In this document: positions 28,392 through 37,837 of the stretch, piece after piece
Layout: each line of letters opens with the position of its first letter
Position numbering within the stretch: the stretch's first letter is position 1
Source of the DNA: Cauispirillum nitrogeniifigens
Lineage (GTDB): Bacteria; Pseudomonadota; Alphaproteobacteria; Rhodospirillales; Rhodospirillaceae
Direction of reading: 5' to 3'
DNA length: 64,000 nucleotides
Assembly (NCBI RefSeq): GCF_049800675.1
Contig: NZ_JBLOOT010000014.1
Location: 20,785 to 84,784, forward strand
Position numbers and translations under genes: made by a program
Notes under the pieces: model-generated
The model's input: only the letters and a program-made list of their open reading frames with translations
Told to the model about the DNA's origin: nothing
Databases searched by the model: none

Positions 28392-29612
28392 CTAAGGCCG
28401 GGGAGCGCCCGGTGCAAGCGACGTGTTCGTGGCACGCTCCCCCCAGGCCATCGCCAGCGGCCCCAGCAGGGCCACCACGGCGACGGAGGCGAAGGCCCAG
28501 CCCCACCCCGCGCCGTCGAGCACCACCCCCAGCGCCAGCGGCCCGACGAAGCCGGCCAGGAAGCCGATCAGGGAATGCACGGCAAGGGTCGCGCCGCGCC
28601 GCCCGGCCTCGGCGGTTTCCACCGCCCCGGTGGTCAGCGCCGCCGAGTCGAGCTGGATCAGCCCGGCATAGAGGATGGTCGCCGCCGCCACCACGCCGTA
28701 GGGCAGTCCCGCCAGCCAGCCCAGCCCCGCCGCTGCCAGCGCCGACAGCACCATGTAGACCCGGACGACCCGCGCCCGCCCCCAGCGGGTCGCCAGTTCG
28801 GCACCGCCGATGCTGGCCGCCATGGCCACCAGGGCGCCCAGCGTCGCCACCGTTGCCGGCGCCGGCCAGCCGCCCAGGCCGCCAGCCGCCGCCACGGCCA
28901 GGAAGGCCACCACCCAGGAGCGGAAGGCGAACAGCTCCCACATATGGGCGGCATAGCCCAGGACGTAGCCCATGGCCGGGCGGTTGCGCAGCACCGGCCG
29001 GAAGTCCAGCAGGCGAGTCGGCGCCTCGTTCTGCTGGGGCGGGCCGGGTTGGGGCGGGGCAGGCTGGCGCGACAGCGCCACGCCCACCGCCAGGACGGCG
29101 CCCGCCGCCGCCGCCGCGAAGGCCCAGCGCCAGCCCAAGACCGCCCCGATCTCGCCGGAGACGAAGTAGCTCAGCGCCGTGCCCAGGCTGAAACTGGCCG
29201 TGTACAGCGGCACCGCGCGGGCGCGGGCGGCAGGCTCCACGCGGTCGACCAGCATGCGCAGGCCGGGCATGTAGGTGCCCGCCAGCCCCACCCCCGCCAG
29301 CGCCCGCAGCGCCAAGGCCGAGGCGAAGCCCTCGGCCCACAGGGCGAAGGCCAGCGACGCCACCGCCGCCACCGCCGCGCCCAGGGCGTAGACCCAGCGG
29401 GCATCGACGCGGTCGGTCAGGGAAATCAGCACCGGCGAAGCCACCGCATAGGCGCCGAAGGTGATGCCGCTGACCCAGCCGGCCTGGGTGTTGGTCAGGC
29501 CCCAGGCGTCCTGGAACGCCGGCAGCAGGGCGGGAAAGGTGAACACGCCGAGCATGGTCAGCACCTCTGCCAGGCACAGAAGGGCGACGGTGCTGGTCAT
29601 CGGGCGGCTCAT
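28392..29612 (-). CDS. MFS transporter
   Basis: 406 residues with about twelve helices and an MFS loop (LTDRVDARWVYALG) near residue 67. Residues ~185-205 form a Pro/Gln-rich cytoplasmic loop between the two halves. The substrate is unknown. ATG 29612 is chosen (MSRPMTSTVALL); a longer frame adds 33 Pro-rich residues with no hydrophobic start. It is divergent from the candidate small RNA at 29754. Confidence 0.85.
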   Translation of the reverse strand: MSRPMTSTVALLCLAEVLTMLGVFTFPALLPAFQDAWGLTNTQAGWVSGITFGAYAVASPVLISLTDRVDARWVYALGAAVAAVASLAFALWAEGFASALALRALAGVGLAGTYMPGLRMLVDRVEPAARARAVPLYTASFSLGTALSYFVSGEIGAVLGWRWAFAAAAAGAVLAVGVALSRQPAPPQPGPPQQNEAPTRLLDFRPVLRNRPAMGYVLGYAAHMWELFAFRSWVVAFLAVAAAGGLGGWPAPATVATLGALVAMAASIGGAELATRWGRARVVRVYMVLSALAAAGLGWLAGLPYGVVAAATILYAGLIQLDSAALTTGAVETAEAGRRGATLAVHSLIGFLAGFVGPLALGVVLDGAGWGWAFASVAVVALLGPLAMAWGERATNTSLAPGAPRP

Positions 29613-29719
29613 GGTCGGGTCCGGCGGCGGGAGGGGCGGCGGGCAGGAAACCCAGGGGGGAATGGTAGCGCCGCCGGCGGCGCGGCCCAACCGCATTCGC
29701 GGAAGGGGCATTTTAGTTG

Positions 29720-29747
29720 TTGCAAACGCCTCGCATTTGCGTATAAC
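29720..29747 (+). promoter_or_regulatory. Strong promoter of the candidate small RNA
   Basis: TTGCAA (29720-29725) is followed after 16 bases by TATAAC (29742-29747). This is one of the best sigma-70-like matches in the window, and it points at a stretch with no gene. Confidence 0.6.
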
Positions 29748-29753
29748 GGAGCC

Positions 29754-29843
29754 ATGGATGCGTCGCGGCCTGGCCCGGCGGACTCCTGTCTCAGACCTTC
29801 CTCACCTGAAAGGGCGGCCCCTCGCGGAGCCGCCCTCTTTTTT
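29754..29843 (+). ncRNA. Candidate small RNA, about 90 nt
   Basis: A good promoter just upstream and a canonical terminator (stem AGGGCGGC/GCCGCCCT at 29811-29836, then six T at 29838-29843) delimit a transcript of about 90 bases. The ATG frames that open in it run on through the terminator, so it is unlikely to be coding. A pyrimidine stretch CTTCCTCACC (about 29798-29807) lies unpaired before the stem and could pair with ribosome-binding sites. No known RNA family is recognised. The terminator may also serve dps, which converges. Confidence 0.5.
29811..29843 (+). terminator. Factor-independent terminator
   Basis: An eight-base GC stem AGGGCGGC/GCCGCCCT with a ten-base loop is followed by CTTTTTT. 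On the minus strand it lies 20 bases past the dps stop and is preceded by an A-run, so it may be bidirectional. Confidence 0.8.
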
Positions 29844-29863
29844 CATGGCCTGCGTGGAGCCGC

Positions 29864-30352
29864 TCAGCCGAGCAGGGCGCGCAGCATCCAGGCGGTCTTT
29901 TCGTGCACCTGGAGGCGCTGGGTCAGCAGGTCGGCCGTCGGCTCGTCGTTGGCCTCGTCGGCCAGCGGGAAGATGGCGCGGGCGGTGCGGATGACCGTCT
30001 CGTGGTCCTGGACGAGCTGGGCGATCATTTCTTCCGCCTTCGGGACGCCGCCTTCTTCCTTGATGCTCGTCAGGGCGGCGAACTGGGCGTAGGAGCCCGG
30101 CGCGGCGACGCCCAGGGAGCGGATGCGCTCGGCGATCAGGTCGACGGCCAGGGCGAGTTCGTTGTACTGCGCCTCGAACATCAGGTGCAGGGTGTTGAAC
30201 ATCGGCCCGGTGACGTTCCAGTGGAAGTTGTGGGTCTTCAGGTACAGGGTGTAGGTGTCGGCCAGAAGGCGCGACAGGCCCTCGGCGATCTTGACGCGGC
30301 TGTCCTCGGACAAGCCGATGTTGATCTGGCGGGCATCGGAAACGACGGACAT
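29864..30352 (-). CDS. dps: Dps-family DNA-protecting ferritin
   Basis: 162 residues, normal size. The interface ferroxidase residues are visible: KTHNFHWNVTGPMF (His near 46), then EAQYNELALAVDLIAERIRSLG with the conserved Asp/Glu pair. It stores iron using peroxide and may coat DNA in stationary phase. ATG 30352 has GGGGAG seven bases upstream. It shares a 177-base divergent control region, with two adjacent palindromes, with the secreted proteins at 30530 and 31106. Confidence 0.95.
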   Translation of the reverse strand: MSVVSDARQINIGLSEDSRVKIAEGLSRLLADTYTLYLKTHNFHWNVTGPMFNTLHLMFEAQYNELALAVDLIAERIRSLGVAAPGSYAQFAALTSIKEEGGVPKAEEMIAQLVQDHETVIRTARAIFPLADEANDEPTADLLTQRLQVHEKTAWMLRALLG

Positions 30353-30427
30353 CGGTGGGCTCCCCTGGGCTGAGTGCGCGTGAACAAGGGCAGTGTACCG
30401 GGAGTCGCCCCGATCATGCCAATGGAT

Positions 30428-30458
30428 AGTTCCTGTAACTTTAATCGGCATTTCCGAT
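30428..30458. promoter_or_regulatory. Two adjacent palindromes between dps and the secreted pair
   Basis: AGTT-N5-AACT (30428-30440) and ATCGG-N5-CCGAT (30444-30458) are perfect inverted repeats three bases apart, in an AT-rich part of the divergent region. Two regulators or one dimer of dimers could bind. I cannot name the regulator. Confidence 0.45.
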
Positions 30459-30529
30459 ATATCACGGTGCGGCAACCGGACCTGCCGCCGGACGTTGTTT
30501 GCCGGCGAACAACCGAGGAGCCGCCTCCC

Positions 30530-31042
30530 ATGCTGCGTGCTTTGGTCGTCTGCGCGCTGCTGGCCGCCACCCCGGCGGCCGCCCAGAGCGAGGAGGGCAC
30601 GGACGTCCCGGACATTCCGCCTGTCGAGGCGCGCATCGCCCTGGCCCATGGGCTGGTGGAGGATCTGCTGGCGCAGTACGCCCTGGCCGGGCAGGCGCCG
30701 GACCCGGAGATCGCGCCGCTGCCGCCGGGCGCCCTGCCGCGCTGGACCCTGCCCATCCTCGACGATGCCGCCCATGCCCTGGGCGCCCTGGTATCGCTGC
30801 GGCCCGAGGCCGCCGATCCCCATGCCGTGGCGCGGGCGCAGGCGGCCATCGGTGCCGTCCACGACTCCCTGGCGTGGGACTCGCGCGCGGCGGAGGCGGC
30901 GCTGGCGGACCTGGCCGATGCCCTGGGCACGCTGGCCGACGACCTGCACCAGCAGGCCGAAGCCTCCGACGCCGACGCGGCGGTGAACGACGCCCCCGAC
31001 GCCGACGCCGACGCGGCGGTGAACGACGCCGGAGCGGAGTAG
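30530..31042 (+). CDS. Secreted helical protein, paralogue 1
   Basis: 170 residues. A signal peptide (LVVCALLAATPAAAQ, cleavage near 19) is followed by an Ala/Leu/Asp-rich helical domain, and the acidic tail has two near-copies of DADAAVNDA. The segment LDDAAHALGALVSL through LADALGTLADD aligns with LGDAQHAVQALQYS through LAALTMTA of the next gene, so the two are paralogues. The family is not recognised; a periplasmic role is inferred. ATG 30530 has GAGGAG nine bases upstream. Confidence 0.65.
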   Translation: MLRALVVCALLAATPAAAQSEEGTDVPDIPPVEARIALAHGLVEDLLAQYALAGQAPDPEIAPLPPGALPRWTLPILDDAAHALGALVSLRPEAADPHAVARAQAAIGAVHDSLAWDSRAAEAALADLADALGTLADDLHQQAEASDADAAVNDAPDADADAAVNDAGAE

Positions 31043-31105
31043 GCGCAACGCCGCTTTCCGCACAGCCGTTTCCTTGCACCCCCGCCGCAGTCCAGGAGGC
31101 TTCCC

Positions 31106-31630
31106 ATGCGCCTGCTCCCGTTCCTCGCCCTGCCGATCGCGTTCGTCGCCACTCTCGGGCCGGTCCAGGCTGCCGACAGCACCGACTCCAGTTCCGGGAC
31201 GGGCACGGCCATCACGCGCAGCCTCAAGCCCGGCGATGCCCTCGACGCCCCGCACGTCGGGCCGGGGGTGCAGCGAGACGTTCCGCTGGCGGAGGCCCTG
31301 GAAAGGCTGCGCGAGTCGCAGGACGCCGTGCGGGCCTTGCACCAGGAGGTCGCCGCCGCGCCCTCTGGCGCCGACCGCACCGCCACGCCTTTGGGCGAGC
31401 GGGCGCAGAAGGTCCTCGGCGACGCCCAGCACGCCGTGCAGGCGCTCCAGTACAGCGGCGCGGTGCCGGCCGACAGTCCGCAGGTCCGCGATGCCCTGAC
31501 CACCATCAGCGAGGCCCAGGCCGCGCTGCTTCAGGAAGCCGAGTCGGGAGCGCCCGCCCTGGAAACGCTGGGCAACCAGCTCGCGGCGCTGACCATGACG
31601 GCGGAGCAGGCGGCGTCCACCGCGCGCTGA
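31106..31630 (+). CDS. Secreted helical protein, paralogue 2
   Basis: 174 residues with a clear signal peptide (LPFLALPIAFVATLGPVQAA) and a Ser/Thr linker, then an Ala/Gln/Glu-rich helical domain similar to the preceding gene but without its acidic repeat tail. The function is unknown. ATG 31106 has CAGGAGG seven bases upstream. It lies 63 bases after its paralogue, so the two are probably one transcript, divergent from dps. Confidence 0.65.
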   Translation: MRLLPFLALPIAFVATLGPVQAADSTDSSSGTGTAITRSLKPGDALDAPHVGPGVQRDVPLAEALERLRESQDAVRALHQEVAAAPSGADRTATPLGERAQKVLGDAQHAVQALQYSGAVPADSPQVRDALTTISEAQAALLQEAESGAPALETLGNQLAALTMTAEQAASTAR

Positions 31631-31700
31631 ATATCATTCGCACCGATGACGCCGGCATGGTATATCCCAGTATTCCGATAGGCTATACGGGAACGCACGA

Positions 31701-33389
31701 ATGGACGGCGGCCCGCAGGTCGACATGGTGCTGGCGACCCTGCTGATCCTTGTCTTCGGCATCGCAATGGCCGGTGTCGGCGCCACCGCGGCCTATGTCG
31801 CCGCCCGCCGCCGCGCCCGCGCGGACTCGGCCAAGTACCAGGCAGTGGTGGATACCGCCGTCGACCCCATCGCCGTCATCGACCAGCGCGGCATCGTGCA
31901 GTCCTTCAACCGGGCCGCCGAAAGCACCTTCGGCTACAGCGCGGCGGAGGTTGTCGGCCGCAATGTCAGCATGCTCATGAGCGCCCCGCACGCGGCCAAC
32001 CATGACGGCTATCTGCGGCGCTACCTAGCCACCGGGGAGGCGCGCATCATCGGCAGCGGCCGCGAGGTCGAGGGCCTGCGCAAGGACGGCACGACCTTTC
32101 CGCTGGAGCTGTCGGTGGGCGCCTGGCGGGCCGACGGGCATCATTTCTTCACCGGCATCATGCGCGACATCACCGAGCGCAAGCAGGCCGAACTGGCCCT
32201 GACCCGCGAACGCGACCGGGCGGAGGCGGAGAAGGCGCGCGCCGAGACGGAGCGGGCCCGCGCCGAGGCCGAACGCGACCGCGCCGCGCGGGCCGACCGC
32301 GCCAAGACCAACTTCCTGGCGGCGGCCAGCCATGACCTGCGCCAGCCGGTGCAGAGCCTGATCTTCCAAGCGCACGCCCTGTCGCGCCGCTTGCAGGGGC
32401 CGGGCACGGCGCCCATCCTGGAGCGGCTGAACGAAAGCCTCGATGCCCTGCGCGCGCTGCTCGACGGGCTTCTCGACATGTCACGGCTGGAGGCCGGGTC
32501 GGTGGCCCCGCAGCGCAAGGCCCTGGACCTGGGCCACCTCATCAACCGCCTGGGGGCCGACCTGCGCCCGCTGGCCGAGGCCAAGGGGCTGGCCCTGCGG
32601 TCGGTGCCCCGGCGGGCGTGGACCAACAGCGATCCGGTACTGCTGGAACGGATGATCCGCAACCTCATGGAAAACGCCGTCCGCCACACCCGGCGCGGCA
32701 AGGTGCTGCTGGGCGTGCGGGCCTGCGGCGAGGCGTGGCGCATCGACGTCATCGACACCGGCGACGGCATCCCGCCCGACCGCGTCGACGACATCTTCGA
32801 CGAGTTCGTCCAGCTCGACAGCCGCAACCGCGAAGCCCGCTCCGGCCTGGGCCTCGGCCTGGCCATCGTGCAGCGGCTGGCGGCGCTGCTCGACCATCCG
32901 GTGGAACTGGCCAGCCGGCCGGGCCACGGCACGCGCTTTTCGGTGCGCGTGCCGCACCTGGAGGCCCCGGCAGTCAAGGCCACCCCGGAGGCAGCGGCGG
33001 CGGCGGTCGCGGCGGCCGGCGACAACGGCGCCCTGCTGGTGATCGAGGACGAGCCGCTGATCGCCCTGGGCCTGCGCGACCTGCTGGAGTCCTGGGGCCA
33101 TCAGGTGGCCGTCGCCGGGTGCTGGGCCGAGGTCGTGCGCATGGCCGAAGGCGGGCGGCGGCCGCCGGTGGCCATCCTCAGCGACTATCGCCTGGACGGC
33201 GGCGAGACGGGCGCCGACGCGGTGCGTCTGCTGCGCAACCACTTCGGCGCCACCATCCCGGCCCTGATCATGACCGGCGACACCGCCCCGGAACGCCTGC
33301 GCGCCCTGCATGGCGAGGGCCTCGACGTCCTGCACAAGCCGGTCACGCCGCAGGCCCTGGCCGACAGCCTGAAACGGCTGCGGCCGTAG
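31701..33389 (+). CDS. Hybrid histidine kinase: PAS, HisKA, HATPase, receiver
   Basis: 562 residues. One N-terminal membrane helix (about 9-32), a FixL-like PAS domain (about 45-165), a coiled-coil linker of repeated EKARAETERARAEAE type, a HisKA with His at about 211 (AAASHDLRQPV), an HATPase (MRNLMENAVRH-like N-box, DTGDGIP, GLGLGLAIV) and a C-terminal receiver with Asp at about 495 (LSDYRLDGG). The PAS resembles the oxygen sensor FixL, but the haem-ligating His is replaced by Arg near 115 (EARIIGSGR), so haem is unlikely. It should autophosphorylate and relay within itself or to an unlinked phosphotransferase. Confidence 0.92.
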   Translation: MDGGPQVDMVLATLLILVFGIAMAGVGATAAYVAARRRARADSAKYQAVVDTAVDPIAVIDQRGIVQSFNRAAESTFGYSAAEVVGRNVSMLMSAPHAANHDGYLRRYLATGEARIIGSGREVEGLRKDGTTFPLELSVGAWRADGHHFFTGIMRDITERKQAELALTRERDRAEAEKARAETERARAEAERDRAARADRAKTNFLAAASHDLRQPVQSLIFQAHALSRRLQGPGTAPILERLNESLDALRALLDGLLDMSRLEAGSVAPQRKALDLGHLINRLGADLRPLAEAKGLALRSVPRRAWTNSDPVLLERMIRNLMENAVRHTRRGKVLLGVRACGEAWRIDVIDTGDGIPPDRVDDIFDEFVQLDSRNREARSGLGLGLAIVQRLAALLDHPVELASRPGHGTRFSVRVPHLEAPAVKATPEAAAAAVAAAGDNGALLVIEDEPLIALGLRDLLESWGHQVAVAGCWAEVVRMAEGGRRPPVAILSDYRLDGGETGADAVRLLRNHFGATIPALIMTGDTAPERLRALHGEGLDVLHKPVTPQALADSLKRLRP

Positions 33390-33418
33390 GCGGGAAGCAG
33401 GAGGCTTCTACAGCGCCC

Positions 33419-33700
33419 TCAGGCGACGTCCTTCCAGTCGTGCCGCAGGGTGGCGGCGCTGGTCAGCAGGTCGCGGAAGTTGGCGGTGGAGGCTTCGACC
33501 ACAAGGACCCGGTCCTTGGCTTCGAGCGCGGTGTTGACGTGCTCGTAGATGGTTTCGCAGGACTTGTCGGTCTTGAGATACCAGACGGTGTTGAGAAGCT
33601 GGTGCGCCGTCTCGGCCCCCAGGGCCTGGATGCGCTTGGTCACGGTGTCAACGGCGGGGGCCCCGCCCATGACGTCGAAAGCCACGATGTAGTGGGCCAT
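33419..33700 (-). CDS. Cas2-like small ferredoxin-fold protein, orphan
   Basis: 93 residues. The pattern YIVAFDV, a central LLNTVWYLKTDKS and then DRVLVVEAS suggests the beta-alpha-beta fold of Cas2/VapD-like proteins (some are annotated SinR-like). There is no cas1, no repeat array and no obvious antitoxin nearby, so a CRISPR role is excluded for this locus. The function is unknown; the identification rests on sequence pattern only. ATG 33700 follows AGGAGA by seven bases. It converges on the hybrid kinase. Confidence 0.55.
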   Translation of the reverse strand: MAHYIVAFDVMGGAPAVDTVTKRIQALGAETAHQLLNTVWYLKTDKSCETIYEHVNTALEAKDRVLVVEASTANFRDLLTSAATLRHDWKDVA

Positions 33701-33783
33701 GACGCGTCTCCTTGGATCGCTCTGGGGGGAGCGGCGCCAGGATACCCATATTTTTATTGTAGGTAAAGCGACAAGCCAGCGAA

Positions 33784-33811
33784 AAGGCCGCCCCCCGAGG
33801 GGAGCGGCCTT
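33784..33811 (-). terminator. Hairpin after groEL
   Basis: Arms AAGGCCGC/GCGGCCTT form a strong stem about 45 bases past the groEL stop, and a short TTTTC follows on the minus strand. It is likely the operon terminator. Confidence 0.65.
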
Positions 33812-33853
33812 CCCGTAACGCAGCCGAAGAGGCTGGGAGCCTGTGCTTCTCCC

Positions 33854-35500
<1,647 letters not shown>

Positions 35501-35561
35501 GTATCTCGTCCTTAAATCGGAGTTCGACGGAATGATGGGAGGAGAGCGAGCGCCGGAACGC

Positions 35562-35849
35562 TTACTCGATCACGCCCATGATGTCGGATTCCTTCATGAT
35601 CAGCAGGTCTTCGCCTTCGACCTTGACCTCGGTGCCGGACCACTTGCCGAACAGCACGCGGTCGCCAGCCTTGACGTCCAGGGCGATCAGCTTGCCGTCC
35701 TCGCCACGCGCGCCGGCGCCCACGGCGACGACCTTGCCTTCCATCGGCTTTTCCTTGGCGGTGTCGGGGATGATGATGCCACCGGCGGTCTTTTCCTCGG
35801 ACTCGAGGCGCTTCACCAGCACGCGGTCATGCAGCGGCCGAAACTTCAT
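35562..35849 (-). CDS. groS: Co-chaperonin GroES (Hsp10)
   Basis: 95 residues, starting FRPLHDRVLVKRLE after Met-Lys, with the mobile loop SEEKTAGGIIIPDTA and the end MGVIE. It caps the GroEL ring. ATG 35849 is chosen; an in-frame extension to 35894 would overlap the CIRCE operator and does not fit the family. AGGACACC precedes the start. Confidence 0.98.
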   Translation of the reverse strand: MKFRPLHDRVLVKRLESEEKTAGGIIIPDTAKEKPMEGKVVAVGAGARGEDGKLIALDVKAGDRVLFGKWSGTEVKVEGEDLLIMKESDIMGVIE

Positions 35850-35887
35850 TGGTGTCCTCCAGCGTTGAACTGCGGGACGGAGCGCCA

Positions 35888-35914
35888 TTAGCACTCCCCC
35901 TGTGTGAGTGCTAA
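35888..35914. promoter_or_regulatory. CIRCE operator of groESL
   Basis: The perfect consensus inverted repeat TTAGCACTC-N9-GAGTGCTAA lies 39 bases before the groES start. CIRCE is the binding site of the repressor HrcA, so the operon should be derepressed on heat shock. hrcA itself is not in the window. Confidence 0.97.
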
Positions 35915-35951
35915 ACAGGTAGTCAGAGGCCCGGAGGGTGTCAAGAAGCGA

Positions 35952-36737
35952 TTATGTGTCGGACACGGCCCGACGCGCCCCGCGAACCCGCCGGTACAGC
36001 GCCACCCCCAGCACGGCGGAGGCGATGAACAGCGCCGCCGACAGGGTGATGCGGAAGACCGGATCGACCTGCACGCCGGTGCCCAGCAGGGCAAAGATCA
36101 CCGTCTGCGGCACGTAGCCCGCCGCCGAGCCGGCGATGAACGGCAGCGCCGACACGCTGCTGACCCCGGCCGCCAGGTTGGTCACCACGTTGGACCCCAC
36201 CGGCAGGAAGCGGATGAGCAGGGTCATGGTGAAGGGGTTGTCGCGCAGGAAGGCGTCGATGCGCCCGATGCGCCGGCCGAAGCGGTGCTTGACCAGCGAC
36301 CGCCCGAGCAGCCGGGCGTAGAAGAAACCCAGCACGCAGCCGGCGGTCACGGCGACCAGGGCGATCAGGGTGCCTTCCCACAGGCCGAAGGCATAGCCGC
36401 CGCCGAAGGCGACCAGCTGGCGCGGCACGCCGATGGCGGCCAGCACCGCGCCCAGGCCGATGAACAGGGCCATGCCGTGCAGGCCGCGACCGACCACCTC
36501 GTCGTCCAGCCAGTGGGTATCCAGGGCGTCCGCCAGCCCCAGGGCATTGAGCCCGAAGCCGATGGCGGCCAGCGAGACGATCATCACCAGGCCCTTGACC
36601 AGGGCCTTGGTGCCGAGGCCGCCCGGCGCCGCGTCGGCGACGGTGTCGCCGGTCATGGCGTCGCGGTCGTCGCCGTCCTCGGTCAGGTCGGGGGGGGGCT
36701 CGGGGGCTGTGTCGGCCGGGGATCGCGGGTCGGTCAC
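35952..36737 (-). CDS. VTT (TVP38/TMEM64, DedA-like) membrane protein
   Basis: 261 residues with an acidic, Pro-rich cytoplasmic N-terminus (about 1-45) and five to six hydrophobic segments. The VTT core is seen in FGGGYAFGLWEGT and FLRDNPFTMTLLIRFLPVGSN, the latter with the conserved re-entrant Arg/Pro loop. Relatives are implicated in lipid or small-molecule flux. The start is GTG 36737, which overlaps the stop of the glycosyltransferase gene by four bases (GTGA), so the two are coupled. An ATG at about 36657 is an alternative. Confidence 0.85.
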   Translation of the reverse strand: MTDPRSPADTAPEPPPDLTEDGDDRDAMTGDTVADAAPGGLGTKALVKGLVMIVSLAAIGFGLNALGLADALDTHWLDDEVVGRGLHGMALFIGLGAVLAAIGVPRQLVAFGGGYAFGLWEGTLIALVAVTAGCVLGFFYARLLGRSLVKHRFGRRIGRIDAFLRDNPFTMTLLIRFLPVGSNVVTNLAAGVSSVSALPFIAGSAAGYVPQTVIFALLGTGVQVDPVFRITLSAALFIASAVLGVALYRRVRGARRAVSDT

Positions 36738-37534
36738 GGGCCGTCCTGGCGCTCGATCACCGGATTGCGGGCGCGGCGTTGCAGCCACATCACGCCGAAG
36801 ATGTCGACGATGCCCACCCACAGGCGGTTCCACACGCCGTACTTGGACACGCCGCGTTCGCGCGGGCGGTGGTTGACCCGCACGCTGAGCACCTGGCCGC
36901 CCTCGCGCAGCATCAACGCCGGCAGGAAGCGGTGCATGTGGTCGAAGCGCGGGAAGCGCAGGAAGGTGGCGCGGGCGAACAGCTTCAGGCCACAGCCGGA
37001 ATCCGGCGTGCTGTCGCCCAGCAGGCGGGCCCGCACGCCGTTGGCGATCTTGGACGAGACGCGGCGGATGCCGGTGTCCTTACGCTTCTGGCGGTGGCCG
37101 GCGATCATCACCATCACCGGATCGACGCCGGCGGCGCGGGCCACCTCGTCGCGGCGGGCCAGCATGGCGGGGATGTCGGCCGGGTCGTTCTGGCCGTCGC
37201 CGTCCAGGGTGGCGATCCAGGCGGCGCGGGCCGCCCGCACGCCCGAGTGCACCGCCTGGCTCTGCCCGCAGCTGCGGGCATGGCGGACGACGCGCAGGCG
37301 CGGGAAGCGGGCCTTGGCCTCGTCCAGCACGCGCGGCGTGGCGTCGTCGGAGCCGTCATCGACATAGATGACCTCGAAGGGGCACACCGGCGTGAGCGCG
37401 GCGTGGATCTCCTCGATCAACGGGACGATGTTCTCGGCCTCGTTCTTCACGGGCACGACCACCGCCACGTCAGGCGGCGCGGAATGCCCGGCGGCGGCGG
37501 GGGTGGCAAGGGTCTGGGATGTGGTGTCGGTCAT
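36734..37534 (-). CDS. Glycosyltransferase family 2, DPM/ArnC-like
   Basis: 266 residues, a single GT-A domain without membrane anchors. It has VVPVKNEAENI, the metal/nucleotide site YVDDGSDD, LDGDGQNDPADI, and RPRERGVSKYGVWNR typical of dolichyl/undecaprenyl-phosphate sugar transferases. It probably moves a sugar onto a polyprenyl phosphate. It is translationally coupled to the VTT protein, which might handle the product; that link is inference. ATG 37534; a TTG at 37546 adds four residues. Confidence 0.88.
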   Translation of the reverse strand: MTDTTSQTLATPAAAGHSAPPDVAVVVPVKNEAENIVPLIEEIHAALTPVCPFEVIYVDDGSDDATPRVLDEAKARFPRLRVVRHARSCGQSQAVHSGVRAARAAWIATLDGDGQNDPADIPAMLARRDEVARAAGVDPVMVMIAGHRQKRKDTGIRRVSSKIANGVRARLLGDSTPDSGCGLKLFARATFLRFPRFDHMHRFLPALMLREGGQVLSVRVNHRPRERGVSKYGVWNRLWVGIVDIFGVMWLQRRARNPVIERQDGP

Positions 37535-37650
37535 CGCGCGGTCCAAAGGACGTCAACGGCCCTTCCCGCCGAGGGAAGGACCGGAGCCCGGTTGTACCCC
37601 CTCGGACGGGGCGGTGGGAAGCCCTTTGTTCCGGCGGGGGGCGGGTTATG

Positions 37651-37795
37651 AACCACCAAGACACCAAGGCACCAAGGCAACGTGCCTGCTGCACCAGTTG
37701 AGTCTGCCGCGCGCAGCGCAGAGAAACCTGATCGTGCTTTATCCGCCTGCGGCGCCGCCGGCTCGACCTCTTGGTGCCTTGGTGTCTTGGTGGTT
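37651..37795. repeat. Inverted-end repeat, family B, copy 2
   Basis: A 145 bp sequence starting AACCACCAAGACACCAAGG and ending in its inverse. It is the reverse complement of 16027-16170, including GCAGAGAAACCTGATCGTG in the middle. It fills most of the 303-base gene-free stretch 37535-37837, between the ccrM 3' end and the glycosyltransferase 5' end. In the rest of that stretch I see only a short palindrome (CCTTCCCGCCGAGGGAAGG-like, about 37561-37578). Confidence 0.85.
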
Positions 37796-37837
37796 CCCGC
37801 CCCTCTCGCCAGACTGCCCCCGGCGGGCAACCCGCCC

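Noticed and set aside
29753..29980. Protein-coding frame starting at ATG 29754
   Set aside because: It runs through a strong terminator and is antisense to dps, with no sign of conservation.
31740..32200. Haem-binding oxygen sensor FixL
   Set aside because: The haem histidine is replaced by arginine, and the kinase is a hybrid type with no fixJ neighbour.
33419..33700. Part of a CRISPR-Cas system
   Set aside because: No cas1, no effector and no repeat-spacer array occur anywhere in the window.
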